A DNA stretch of 64,000 nt from Candidatus Defluviilinea proxima (GTDB lineage Bacteria; Chloroflexota; Anaerolineae; Anaerolineales; Villigracilaceae). The stretch is from positions 2,557,501-2,621,500 of the forward strand of contig JADKIW010000001.1 of the NCBI GenBank assembly GCA_016721115.1, given 5' to 3'. Shown piece after piece: positions 40,989-49,548 of this stretch; position 1 is the stretch's first letter; every line of letters begins with the position of its first letter. The position numbers were made by a program, and so were the translations under genes. The notes below the pieces were generated by a model, which worked only from the letters and a program-made list of their open reading frames with translations, did not search any database and was not told where the DNA came from.

Positions 40989-43745
40989 ATGAAACAATTG
41001 ATTCGACATCGTCCCTCTTCTTTCTTGATGACATTGACCATTTTGCTTACCATACTGGGGACTCCGGTACAGACGGTTCGTGCAACAGGAGAAATCAATC
41101 TGCTTGATAGCACCACTTACTCGCAAAATTTTAATACGCTGGCTAACTCTGGTACATCAAATATAACCATGCCGTCAGGTTGGGAGTTTTCTGAAACAGG
41201 TAGTAATGCAGATGCGATATATGTAGCGGGTACTGGGTCGGGTACCGCAGGTAATACATATAGCTTTGGCGCTGTTAGTGATACTGAGCGTGCTTTAGGT
41301 GAGCTCACATCAACCAACCTGTTGGCAACTATTGGTGCAAATTTTGTCAATAATACTGGCACTACAGTGACCGCATTGGCGATCAACTATGCAGGTGAGC
41401 AATGGCGACTTGGAAGTACTGCCCGAGTTGACCAAATTGATTTTCAATACAGTACGGATGCTACGAGTTTGATTACGGGTACATGGATAGATGTAAATTC
41501 ACTCGACTTTATTGCTCCGGTTACTAGTGGAACTATTGGAGCCATCAATGGTAACGATTCTACTAATCGTACGGTTTTGAGCCACACACTAACTGGCCTG
41601 AATATTGTAAACGGCTCCGAGTTTTGGATTCGATGGATACCGATTAACGCTACGGGTAATGATGACAGTTTAGCTGTGGATGATTTTTCTCTAACCCCTA
41701 TTCTGGCTAACCGTACGCCTTCAGATTTGGCCATCTCAACAGGGATCATTGCAGAGAACAATACTGTAAACACAGTGATTGGTACTTTGTCCACGATAGA
41801 TCCAGATGCTGAAGATGCGTTTACATACACACTGGAGAGTGGCGACGGCGATGCTGATAATACATCCTTCAATATATATGGAGATAGCTTACGAGCATCC
41901 GAAGTCTTCGACTATGAAACTAAGGCCAGTTACTCTATTCGAGTGCGTTCCACGGATCAAGGTGGGCTGTCTTTTGAAAAAGTATTCACCATCACAGTGA
42001 TTGATATCAATGATATATATATGGACACAACAGTTGGGCACTTTAATTTAGGAGACGTAGGGACCTGTGTCGTGGATGGCACAATTGGAAATGGAGCCTT
42101 GTTGTTGAATACTGCTACAGATACGGTATGTTTATTTGAATCGCGAATATTGAATGGGGGGCAAGTTGTGAAATGGAACGACCTTATTGCCACAATACAA
42201 GCAACGGGTGGAACCACCGCCGATTTCGAAGTGCGAACAGGCAATACCACCACACCAGATATATATTGGTCTAGTTGGGGAGCGATTGACAGTATTACTA
42301 CCTTCTCGTATGGACAATATGTGCAGTACCGTGTGAACCTATCAAGTCCAATACTAGGACAAACGCCGATTGTGGAAGATGTAACCTTGTTTTACGTGAT
42401 ACCTGAGGTGTCAGTACCTGTAACACCAAATAGACCGTTGACAAGTTGGTCAAACACGTTCAGTTGGATCGGACACAGCGATGCCACACAATACTTCATA
42501 CAAGTACAAAAAGCAGACGGAACAACCCTACTGACCAAATGGTACACAGCCTCACAAGCAGGTTGCGACACCGACACCGGCTGCACCATCACGCCCCCAG
42601 AACTCGCAACCCTCGGCACAGGCAACTACAAATGGCGCATACGAGACTACGGCTCTTCCGGCTACAGTCCCTACTCCCCCTACTTGAACTTTGATCTCAG
42701 CGTGACTTGTTACACCCTCAACACAAATACATCTGGAAGTGGAACGATTCAAGCTCCTGCTTACACCTGTGGCAGTGGTTACACAGCTGGTTCCACCATC
42801 CAGCTCTCTGCCCTGCCAAACGCAGGCTTTGCCTTCGGAGGCTGGAGTGGCGATGCCAGTGGAACAAGTACCCCAGTCAACATCACCATGGACGCAAACA
42901 AAAGTGTCACCGCCTCATTCCTTGGAGAAACCCTGATCGCGCCAAGTGGACCGTTGACAAGCTGGAACAACACCTTCAGTTGGACCGGTCACACCGCCGC
43001 AACGAATTACTTTGTAGAAGTTCGAAAAGCAGACAACACTGTCGTATTGACCAAATGGTACACAGCCGCTCAAGCAAGCTGTGACACCGATACAAGCTGT
43101 ACGATCACTCCTTCAGAACTCGCAAACTTGGGGGTAGGCAGTTACAAGTGGCGTGTGCGTGACTATGGCACCTACGGCTACGGTCCCTACTCTCCCTACA
43201 TGACCTTCGACCTCACCCTTACCTGCTACACACTCACGACAAATGTGATTGGCAGTGGTTCGGTTCTGGTACCAGCCCAAACCTGTAGTGGCGGCTATGT
43301 AACCGGATCCGTGATCCAGGTCACGGGAGTGCCGAGCGCTGGTTTTGCCTTGGGAAGTTGGAGTGGTGATGCCAGTGGGACAAGCAATCCAGTCAGCATC
43401 ACCATGAATGCGAACAAAAGCATCACTGCTACCTTCCGTGGCGAGACCTTGATCGCACCGAGCGGATTGTTGACAAGCTGGAGCAACGCCTTCAGTTGGA
43501 CAGGACACACTGCCGCGACGAACTACTTTGTGGAAGTACGAAAGGCAGATAACACTGTTGTATTGGCCAAGTGGTACACAACCGCTCAAGCAAGTTGCGA
43601 CACTGACACAAGTTGTTTCATCTCCCCTACTCAATTGGCAAGTCTGGCAAATGGTAGTTACAAATGGAGTGTCCGTGACTATGGCAGTACCTACGGCTAT
43701 GGCTCCTATTCCCCTTATAAAAGTTTCTCGCTTTCAATCCCATAG
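40989..43745 (+). CDS. Large secreted protein: cadherin-like domain and A-B-A-B-A repeats
   Basis: 918 residues from the ATG at 40989, preceded by TTAGGGAG about 6-13 bases upstream; an in-frame TTG at 40971 is less likely. Signal peptide KQLIRHRPSSFLMTLTILLTILG...VRA. Residues about 40-235: a beta-rich domain (YSQNFNTLANSGTS, GWEFSETGSNAD, ERALGELTS, GEQWRLGS) known from many secreted nucleases and calcium-binding proteins. About 240-345: a cadherin-type repeat (DPDAEDAFTYTLESGDGDADNTSF...VTVIDIND). About 346-475: the DTTVGHFNLGDVGTCVVD module shared with the gene at 37078. Then A-B-A-B-A repeats to the end. No membrane anchor or sorting signal. The shared C-terminal half with different N-termini looks like domain swapping. 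Confidence 0.85.
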   Translation: MKQLIRHRPSSFLMTLTILLTILGTPVQTVRATGEINLLDSTTYSQNFNTLANSGTSNITMPSGWEFSETGSNADAIYVAGTGSGTAGNTYSFGAVSDTERALGELTSTNLLATIGANFVNNTGTTVTALAINYAGEQWRLGSTARVDQIDFQYSTDATSLITGTWIDVNSLDFIAPVTSGTIGAINGNDSTNRTVLSHTLTGLNIVNGSEFWIRWIPINATGNDDSLAVDDFSLTPILANRTPSDLAISTGIIAENNTVNTVIGTLSTIDPDAEDAFTYTLESGDGDADNTSFNIYGDSLRASEVFDYETKASYSIRVRSTDQGGLSFEKVFTITVIDINDIYMDTTVGHFNLGDVGTCVVDGTIGNGALLLNTATDTVCLFESRILNGGQVVKWNDLIATIQATGGTTADFEVRTGNTTTPDIYWSSWGAIDSITTFSYGQYVQYRVNLSSPILGQTPIVEDVTLFYVIPEVSVPVTPNRPLTSWSNTFSWIGHSDATQYFIQVQKADGTTLLTKWYTASQAGCDTDTGCTITPPELATLGTGNYKWRIRDYGSSGYSPYSPYLNFDLSVTCYTLNTNTSGSGTIQAPAYTCGSGYTAGSTIQLSALPNAGFAFGGWSGDASGTSTPVNITMDANKSVTASFLGETLIAPSGPLTSWNNTFSWTGHTAATNYFVEVRKADNTVVLTKWYTAAQASCDTDTSCTITPSELANLGVGSYKWRVRDYGTYGYGPYSPYMTFDLTLTCYTLTTNVIGSGSVLVPAQTCSGGYVTGSVIQVTGVPSAGFALGSWSGDASGTSNPVSITMNANKSITATFRGETLIAPSGLLTSWSNAFSWTGHTAATNYFVEVRKADNTVVLAKWYTTAQASCDTDTSCFISPTQLASLANGSYKWSVRDYGSTYGYGSYSPYKSFSLSIP
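42406..43742 (+). repeat. A-B-A-B-A protein repeat array (second gene)
   Basis: Module A at about 42406-42700, 42926-43215 and 43442-43742; module B at about 42704-42925 and 43220-43441. The protein is close to the array at 39280-40605 (NYFVEVRK.DNTVVL.KWYT.AQ..CDTDTSC in both), but codon choice is clearly different: about 42440-43250 uses many C-ending codons and is C-rich on the + strand. Confidence 0.85.
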
Positions 43746-43760
43746 ATTAGATGAATAGAT

Positions 43761-43815
43761 CTTGCAAGTGATGAAATTGTTTGTTGTTATCACTTGCAGG
43801 ATTATACTAATTTTG
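43761..43815 (+). terminator. Terminator-like hairpin after the second repeat protein
   Basis: 12-bp stem CTTGCAAGTGAT (43761-43772) / ATCACTTGCAGG (43789-43800) with one G-U pair and a 16-base loop. The T-rich tract is imperfect (ATTATACTAATTTTG). It starts 15 bases after the stop codon, so it is probably the 3' end of that transcript. Confidence 0.6.
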
Positions 43816-44095
43816 TTAGACTAATTTTATTCCGTTTGTGGGATGCTTGGGGTGAGAAGCTTGAAATAGCAAAAGTTTTGATGATATGTGGGATAGCATC
43901 TAGCACTGCCAAGTTTATTCTATGCTTGGGCTGGTGAATATTTTTAACTGATATGAATAGCTACATGTCAGGAGGGCGGAGCGTGCTTCATTTTATATTT
44001 ACCATTAGCTGAATTGAAGATATTTTGTCGGAGATTATAGGGTTTATACAAGATGCCTTTATGAGCAATGTAGACAGTAAAAAGAGTATCCATTA
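43816..44095 (+). other. Intergenic region upstream of the ABC exporter
   Basis: About 280 bases with no supported gene (350 from stop to start, including the hairpin). An 11-codon frame at 44061-44096 ends on the exporter's ATG but has no ribosome site. The region must hold the exporter's promoter if the upstream hairpin terminates; I could not identify it with confidence. Confidence 0.4.
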
Positions 44096-44944
44096 ATGAA
44101 TGATGAAAATTGGTCGATGATTATTCAGCCTCAACGAAGCTGGTTTGATCTACGTTTAGGTGAATTATGGCATTACCGTGATTTGGTGATGCTGTTTGTT
44201 CGCCGCGATTTTGTGTCTGTTTATAAGCAAACCGTTTTAGGGCCGTTGTGGTACTTGATCCAGCCGTTGTTGACTACGATCACGTTCACAGTAATTTTCG
44301 GGAGTATTGCCAGCCTTCCCACGGATGGATTGCCGCAGTTCCTATTTTATATGTCGGGGACGGTGGTATGGGCGTATTTTGCAGATTGTCTAAATAAAAC
44401 TTCTAATACTTTCGTGCAGAATGCAGGCTTGTTTGGTAAGGTGTACTTTCCCCGCCTTGCGATCCCCATTTCGATCTTGATCTCAAATCTGGCGACCTTT
44501 TTTATCCAATTCATTCTGTTCCTTGTATTTATCCTGTATTTTTTCGTGCGAGGTGCCTCTATACATTTTGAGTGGACTTGGGTCGCATTATCACCGCTAT
44601 TAGTATTGATGATGGCCGGGCTTGGGCTTGGCTTTGGCATCATCATCTCTTCGCTGACCACGAAATACCGAGATCTGCGCTTTTTGGTGACCTTTGGCGT
44701 ACAGTTGATGATGTATGCTACCCCTGTGATCTACCCAGTGTCCTCCGTTCCAGGGCGCTTTCGATGGATCATACTGACCAACCCGATGACGCCCATTGTG
44801 GAAGCTTTCCGTTTTGCGTTTTTGGGAGCAGGCACAGTGGACACGGGGCATTTGCTTTACAGTTTGATCTTTATGCTCGTAGCGGTCTTTTTGGGGACGT
44901 TGATCTTCAATCGTGTTGAGCAGACTTTCATGGATACCGTATGA
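44096..44944 (+). CDS. wzm: ABC-2 type polysaccharide exporter permease
   Basis: 282 residues, six hydrophobic segments, the usual Wzm/TagG length. The N-terminal amphipathic part WFDLRLGELWHYRDLVMLFVRRDFVSVYKQTVLGPLWYLIQPL is diagnostic for O-antigen and teichoic acid exporter permeases. It forms the membrane channel that flips undecaprenyl-linked glycan with the ATPase encoded next. The last four bases overlap the ATPase start (ATGA). No good ribosome site precedes the ATG. It opens the second half of the locus. Confidence 0.93.
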   Translation: MNDENWSMIIQPQRSWFDLRLGELWHYRDLVMLFVRRDFVSVYKQTVLGPLWYLIQPLLTTITFTVIFGSIASLPTDGLPQFLFYMSGTVVWAYFADCLNKTSNTFVQNAGLFGKVYFPRLAIPISILISNLATFFIQFILFLVFILYFFVRGASIHFEWTWVALSPLLVLMMAGLGLGFGIIISSLTTKYRDLRFLVTFGVQLMMYATPVIYPVSSVPGRFRWIILTNPMTPIVEAFRFAFLGAGTVDTGHLLYSLIFMLVAVFLGTLIFNRVEQTFMDTV

Positions 44945-46200
44945 CAACGGTGATCTCGGTTGAGAACCTTTCCAAGATATATCGTTTAGGGCAGATTGGT
45001 ACCGGTACCTTTGCCAATGATTTGAAGGTCTGGTGGGCACGGACACGCGGCAAACCGAACCCGTTGCTCAGGATCGGCGAAACGGACCATGGTAATCGCA
45101 ATGGCGAAGATGTTTGGGCGTTAAAGGGTGTCAGTTTCCAGGTTCAGCAAGGGGAGGCGTTGGGGATTATCGGCCGCAATGGAGCGGGGAAAAGCACCTT
45201 GCTCAAAATATTGTCACGGATCACTGCTCCCACCAGTGGACAGGTCAAGGTGAAAGGACGGATTGCTAGTTTGCTGGAAGTGGGTACTGGTTTTCATCCT
45301 GAATTGACCGGGCGTGAGAATACCTACTTGAATGGTGCCATTTTGGGGATGAAGCGCGAGGAAATCACGCGCAAGTTCGATGAGATCGTGGATTTTGCAG
45401 GGATTGAGAAGTTCATCGATACCCCGGTCAAGCGTTATTCCAGTGGCATGTATGTGCGTCTAGCCTTTGCCGTGGCGGCACATTTGGATCCAGAAATACT
45501 GGTAGTGGATGAGGTTTTGGCAGTGGGGGATGTGGCATTTCAGAAAAAATGTTTAGGTAAGATGGGAGATGTGGCACAGGAAGGAAGAACCGTGTTATTT
45601 GTTAGCCATAATATGGCTGCTGTGATGACTCTGTGCCAACGCCTAATTCTTCTTGAAAATGGTAATCTTTCTTTGAATGGTGACCCGCACAAGGTGATAT
45701 CAAGATATTATGATCGGTTGCAATTGCAAACGAATATCCAAGAGGTTCATCGAACTGGAAGTGGGAAAGCGAAATTCATATCGGCAAGTTTGTTGAATGA
45801 AGATGGCACTGAAGCGTCCTCGTTCATTATGGGGCATTCTTTGTTTATTGAAATGTGGGCTGAATCAGCTATCAAAACTGGTGTCCAATTTGCTTTAGTA
45901 ATTAACGACCACTATGGAAGGCCCATCATTCATGCCGTAGATCAAGACGATAGTTTTCAGGCACAACCAGATGCTGGCGTTTATAAAATCCGCGTGCAGT
46001 TGGGAAATTTAAGCCTTTATCCAGGAGAGTATACTTTAAGTATATGGTGTGGCTATGAAAAGGAAGATTATGATTATGTTCATGATTACTTACGCTTTAC
46101 AGTGGAGCAGGGGGCAATTTCCAGTAGAACAACTCATATGTCGGGAAAGCAAGCCGTTTTTTTTGCCCAGACGAAATGGGAGAACCTGTTAAGTGAATGA
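44941..46200 (+). CDS. wzt: ABC polysaccharide exporter ATPase with glycan-binding C-terminal domain
   Basis: 419 residues. The ATPase domain has Walker A IGRNGAGKSTLL (Lys84), a YSSGMYVRLAFAVA signature and Walker B EILVVDEVLAVGD, then the switch SHNMAAV. Residues about 285-415 form a beta-sandwich of the Wzt C-terminal type (GKAKFISASLLNEDG, YKIRVQLGNLSLYPGEYTLSIWCGY). In O8/O9a-type systems this domain recognises the capped, non-reducing end of the chain. The following methyltransferase overlaps it by eight bases and could supply that cap (inference). Couples to the permease by ATGA. Confidence 0.93.
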   Translation: MTTVISVENLSKIYRLGQIGTGTFANDLKVWWARTRGKPNPLLRIGETDHGNRNGEDVWALKGVSFQVQQGEALGIIGRNGAGKSTLLKILSRITAPTSGQVKVKGRIASLLEVGTGFHPELTGRENTYLNGAILGMKREEITRKFDEIVDFAGIEKFIDTPVKRYSSGMYVRLAFAVAAHLDPEILVVDEVLAVGDVAFQKKCLGKMGDVAQEGRTVLFVSHNMAAVMTLCQRLILLENGNLSLNGDPHKVISRYYDRLQLQTNIQEVHRTGSGKAKFISASLLNEDGTEASSFIMGHSLFIEMWAESAIKTGVQFALVINDHYGRPIIHAVDQDDSFQAQPDAGVYKIRVQLGNLSLYPGEYTLSIWCGYEKEDYDYVHDYLRFTVEQGAISSRTTHMSGKQAVFFAQTKWENLLSE

Positions 46201-46927
46201 TCAAAATGCCGCAGGGTTTTATTACGACTTGTTTGTTCAGAATCCAATGTGGAACAAACCATATCCTAACCACGATGAAGCTATACGTTTTGGAAAAATT
46301 CTTCAATTAATTACTGATGTTACAAATGGATATACTTCTGCGATACATGATCCAATAAGGATAGTTGATGTGGGATGTGGACGTGGTTGGCTGACCGCTT
46401 TAATGCAGAACTTTGGGACAGTTGTGGGGATAGAGCCTGTTGAACAAGTGGTTAGTCATGCGAGAAACTTATTTCCAAATATGAGTTTTTTGGCAGTTAC
46501 ACCTGGACAATATAGCCGTCACCCCGATTTTTTTCATTTTGACATCGTGATTTGCTCAGAAGTTGTTGAACATATTCATCGGAGTGAACAACAACAATTC
46601 ATCAAGGACTTGGCGTCATTGCTGAAGCCTAACGGTCATTTGATTTTATCTACTCCACGAGGGGAATTGTTTTCTAACTGGAAAAGAAAGTCTACTCGGA
46701 TGCAGCCGGTTGAAGACTGGTTGACTGAAGAACAATTGAATTCTCTTTTTGAATCATGTGATTTACAAGTACTAAGACGTGAAAGGTGCCTTCCAACTAA
46801 ACTGTACTCCCACCCCTTACGGGTTTTTCATAAACAGCCATTTCAGAGATTGTTCTCTTGGTTGGGGTATTCTATTGATAGGGGAGATGGAATGATCTAT
46901 CAAGTTGTGTTGGCAGAGAAGATCTGA
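46193..46927 (+). CDS. SAM-dependent class I methyltransferase
   Basis: 244 residues from the GTG at 46193, the only start that keeps the N-terminus NDQNAAGFYYDLFVQNPMW; GGGAG lies about ten bases before it. Motif I IRIVDVGCGRGWLTALMQ and acidic GIEP end the SAM site; FDIVICSEVVEHIHRSEQ and LKPNGHLILSTPRGELFSNW are the later class I motifs. Overlaps the exporter ATPase gene by eight bases. Probably methylates a sugar, perhaps as a chain terminator read by the exporter's C-terminal domain. Its base composition is more AT-rich than that of the genes from 47.9 kb. Confidence 0.85.
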   Translation: MNDQNAAGFYYDLFVQNPMWNKPYPNHDEAIRFGKILQLITDVTNGYTSAIHDPIRIVDVGCGRGWLTALMQNFGTVVGIEPVEQVVSHARNLFPNMSFLAVTPGQYSRHPDFFHFDIVICSEVVEHIHRSEQQQFIKDLASLLKPNGHLILSTPRGELFSNWKRKSTRMQPVEDWLTEEQLNSLFESCDLQVLRRERCLPTKLYSHPLRVFHKQPFQRLFSWLGYSIDRGDGMIYQVVLAEKI

Positions 46928-46933
46928 TCGAAT

Positions 46934-47875
46934 ATGAATTCAGATCTTTTTTTTTCTGTTGTAGTTCCTCTTTACAATAAAGAGCAACATATAAAAAGAG
47001 CTGTACTTTCAGTTCTTGACCAGAATTTTATAAGATATGAATTATTAATTGTGGATGACGGCTCTACTGATAATTCATATGAAGTTGCCAAAAGTATAGA
47101 AGATGACCGTATAAGAATTATTCGGCAGTCGAACCAAGGTGAATGTGCGGCTCGTAACCGCGGTATATTGGAATCGTCAAGCGAGTTTATCGCTTTTTTA
47201 GATGCGGATGATTGTTGGAAGCCTAGCTTTCTCGATCAAATTGCATCTTTGATAAAAGAATACCCCACATGTGGCGTATATGCTACTTCCTATGAAGTTG
47301 TTGATGAGTTTGGGGTCTGTCAGCCGTTAAAGAAAAGCTACTTCGTACGAGGTTGGCGTGGTATTTTGGATAATTACTTTGAGATCATACGAGATTATTT
47401 CCCGTTCAACTCGTCATCGGTTGCGATACGAAAGGAAGCACTGAAAAAGGTGAATGGTTTTCCAGTTGGTGTGAAACTGGGTGGGGATATTGCTACATGG
47501 TTCAATCTTTGCACTGTGACAAAGTTCGCATACGTAAACCTGCCTTTTTCAACGATTCATTATGATGCGGAAAATCGCGTGACCATGACCTACAAAAAGC
47601 CATTGAATGACTATGCACCCATAACGACCTTGTCGAATTTAACCCGAAACGGGAAGCTTTCTCTACAGAACACCCAGCATGCAATTAATTATTTAGCCAA
47701 AAAACAGTTACCTATTGTGAGACATTATTTAGAAAATGGCGATAGCTTAAACGCAAGAAAAGCACTTTCTCTTTGTAAGGGTACAACTCGCTATGCAAAA
47801 GCCTGGAGAAAGTATTATCTTTATTCATGGTTGCCAAGTCGAATTGGGCAATGGGCAATTAAGAACAGGCCTTGA
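46934..47875 (+). CDS. Glycosyltransferase family 2
   Basis: 313 residues. FSVVVPLYNKEQHIKRAVLSVL, LIVDDGSTDNSYEVA, NQGECAARNRGILESSSEFIAFLDADDCW (DADD metal motif) and LGGDIATWFNL are the GT2 landmarks in order. The C-terminal 90 residues are helical and variable. Starts six bases after the methyltransferase stop. AT-rich like its upstream neighbour. Acceptor unknown. Confidence 0.9.
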   Translation: MNSDLFFSVVVPLYNKEQHIKRAVLSVLDQNFIRYELLIVDDGSTDNSYEVAKSIEDDRIRIIRQSNQGECAARNRGILESSSEFIAFLDADDCWKPSFLDQIASLIKEYPTCGVYATSYEVVDEFGVCQPLKKSYFVRGWRGILDNYFEIIRDYFPFNSSSVAIRKEALKKVNGFPVGVKLGGDIATWFNLCTVTKFAYVNLPFSTIHYDAENRVTMTYKKPLNDYAPITTLSNLTRNGKLSLQNTQHAINYLAKKQLPIVRHYLENGDSLNARKALSLCKGTTRYAKAWRKYYLYSWLPSRIGQWAIKNRP

Positions 47876-47877
47876 AT

Positions 47878-49548
47878 ATGCTTTCCTGGTTGCGTGTAGT
47901 TCTTGACCCAGTATATCGTAGCCAACAACGTGAGCTAACTCACGACTTTAAGACCACTTGTCATCAAGTTGAGAATTGGGCTGTACAGGGCAATGAGTTT
48001 GCGGACCCGAATCGGCGGTTTGCCATACTAAGTTTTACGAATATCCCCATGCACGCCAAGTTTCATGGCTTGGTGGCAAAAGGTATGCAGTTTCAAGGAT
48101 ATACCCCGGTCATCTTTACACGTTCTGGCAATCATTTTGCCCATTCCTATTATCGGTTGTTCAGGATCACGCAATTGGAGATGTGGGACCAGTGGGAGAA
48201 AAGGTTTGGGCTGCTCGATGACCAGCTCGAAAGGGAGGTGGAAGCGCTGCTTCCCGCGAAGATCACGGTCAATCTGGCAAAAGAGCTTGTTTTCCATGGG
48301 GTGCATGTCGGCGAACATGCATTGTCCATGACCTGCCGCAGGAGGGTCGAGGGTCGACTCAATTTACAGGATGTTGAGACGTTCGACCTGTTTCGTTTGC
48401 AGTTGAAAAAAGCCATTCAAAACACGCTGACCGCTGAGAAATATCTCGATCAAAACCCGATAGAGAAAATGCTGGTGCGCGATGCGGGTTACATTCCGAG
48501 CGGACCGATCTTTGAAGTGGCATTGAACCACGGGGTGGATTGTGTGGTTTTGGAATTTGGCCAGCGGCGCAGTACGTGGATATTCAAACGCTATACCTCC
48601 GAAACGCGCGGCCGGCATTATTTTTCACTCTCCCCGCGAACATGGGAGAATATAAAAACACAGCCATGGGGGGATGAACAGGACAAGGCTTTGGAGGAAG
48701 AGTTCACTGCCAGATATCGCCCTGATTCGATGGATGATACACGCCGCTTGCAATCGGGAAAGCAGGTTCTGCCTCCGAGCGAAGTATACGAACGATTGGG
48801 GTTGGACCCGGGTAAAAAGACCGCTGTCATCTTTTCACACGTGGCCTGGGATGCGGCCTTCTTCTTTGGTTCAGGCCTGTTCGATGACTTTGAAGACTGG
48901 TTGTTCCAGACCGTGCAGTTCGTTTCGCAAACCGAGGAATGCCGCGCGATGAATTGGATCGTTAAGGAGCATCCCTTCAATATGTTCAAATTGCAGCGTG
49001 AGAAGATAAAGACTTCCTCCGAACGGCGCCTGCTCGAACCATTGATGCCTTTGCCGGAACATGTCCGCTTCATGCCTGCCGAGACGGAGATCAACACCCG
49101 GTCCTTGTTCCCACTGGTGGATTGTGTGCTGACCGTCAACGGGACAGTGGGGATGGAATTCCCATGTTTTGGTATTCCCGCAGTCCTGGCCGGGACAGGC
49201 CGCTATAACGGTTTTGGTTTCACCATGGAGCCATCTACAAGGGAAGAATATTTCGCGACCCTGCGCAACCTGCACAAGGTGGAGCGGCTGAGTGCGGAGG
49301 TTCAACAGTTGGCAAGGCAGCATTTTTATGCCTTAGTAGTTGGCAAACAAATCTCTTTTGATGATATCGCCCCCATGGAATTGAAGAGGATCCACGAAGC
49401 GCAAAGCGATGTGCATGACAATATCAACATCACGGCCCGCTCACTGGATGACCTGCGCGCCTCGCCTTCATTGAGTTTGTTGGCTGACTGGCTTGCCAAC
49501 TCACGAGAAGCAGACCTAATTCTTTTGCCTGTTACGGACCCAGCGTGA
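47878..49548 (+). CDS. GT-B-like capsule-synthesis protein, family not firmly recognised
   Basis: 556 residues from the ATG at 47878; a TTG six bases upstream overlaps the previous stop. FAILSFTNIPMHAKFHGLVAKGMQFQGYTPVIFT suggests a first Rossmann domain. The later VIFSHVAWDAAFFFG, NWIVKEHPFNMFK and LVDCVLTVNGTVGMEFPCFGIPAVLAGTGRYNGFGF resemble KpsS/KpsC- or CDP-glycerol-transferase-like enzymes, where the K-x-HP and G-x-x-G-x-E motifs bind the donor. It should build or extend a capsule-type glycan in the cytoplasm. Base composition is visibly more GC-rich than in the two genes before it. Overlaps the next gene by four bases. Confidence 0.65.
   Translation: MLSWLRVVLDPVYRSQQRELTHDFKTTCHQVENWAVQGNEFADPNRRFAILSFTNIPMHAKFHGLVAKGMQFQGYTPVIFTRSGNHFAHSYYRLFRITQLEMWDQWEKRFGLLDDQLEREVEALLPAKITVNLAKELVFHGVHVGEHALSMTCRRRVEGRLNLQDVETFDLFRLQLKKAIQNTLTAEKYLDQNPIEKMLVRDAGYIPSGPIFEVALNHGVDCVVLEFGQRRSTWIFKRYTSETRGRHYFSLSPRTWENIKTQPWGDEQDKALEEEFTARYRPDSMDDTRRLQSGKQVLPPSEVYERLGLDPGKKTAVIFSHVAWDAAFFFGSGLFDDFEDWLFQTVQFVSQTEECRAMNWIVKEHPFNMFKLQREKIKTSSERRLLEPLMPLPEHVRFMPAETEINTRSLFPLVDCVLTVNGTVGMEFPCFGIPAVLAGTGRYNGFGFTMEPSTREEYFATLRNLHKVERLSAEVQQLARQHFYALVVGKQISFDDIAPMELKRIHEAQSDVHDNINITARSLDDLRASPSLSLLADWLANSREADLILLPVTDPA

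Noticed and set aside
43113..43634. Reverse-strand open frame of 173 codons
   Set aside because: Antisense to the repeat modules; no ribosome site and no recognisable domain.
44061..44096. Possible 11-residue leader peptide before the exporter permease
   Set aside because: No ribosome site and no run of a single amino acid or paired hairpins that would support attenuation.
48618..49139. Reverse-strand open frame of 173 codons
   Set aside because: Antisense to the GT-B-like gene in a GC-rich stretch, Ser/Arg-rich, no start signals.
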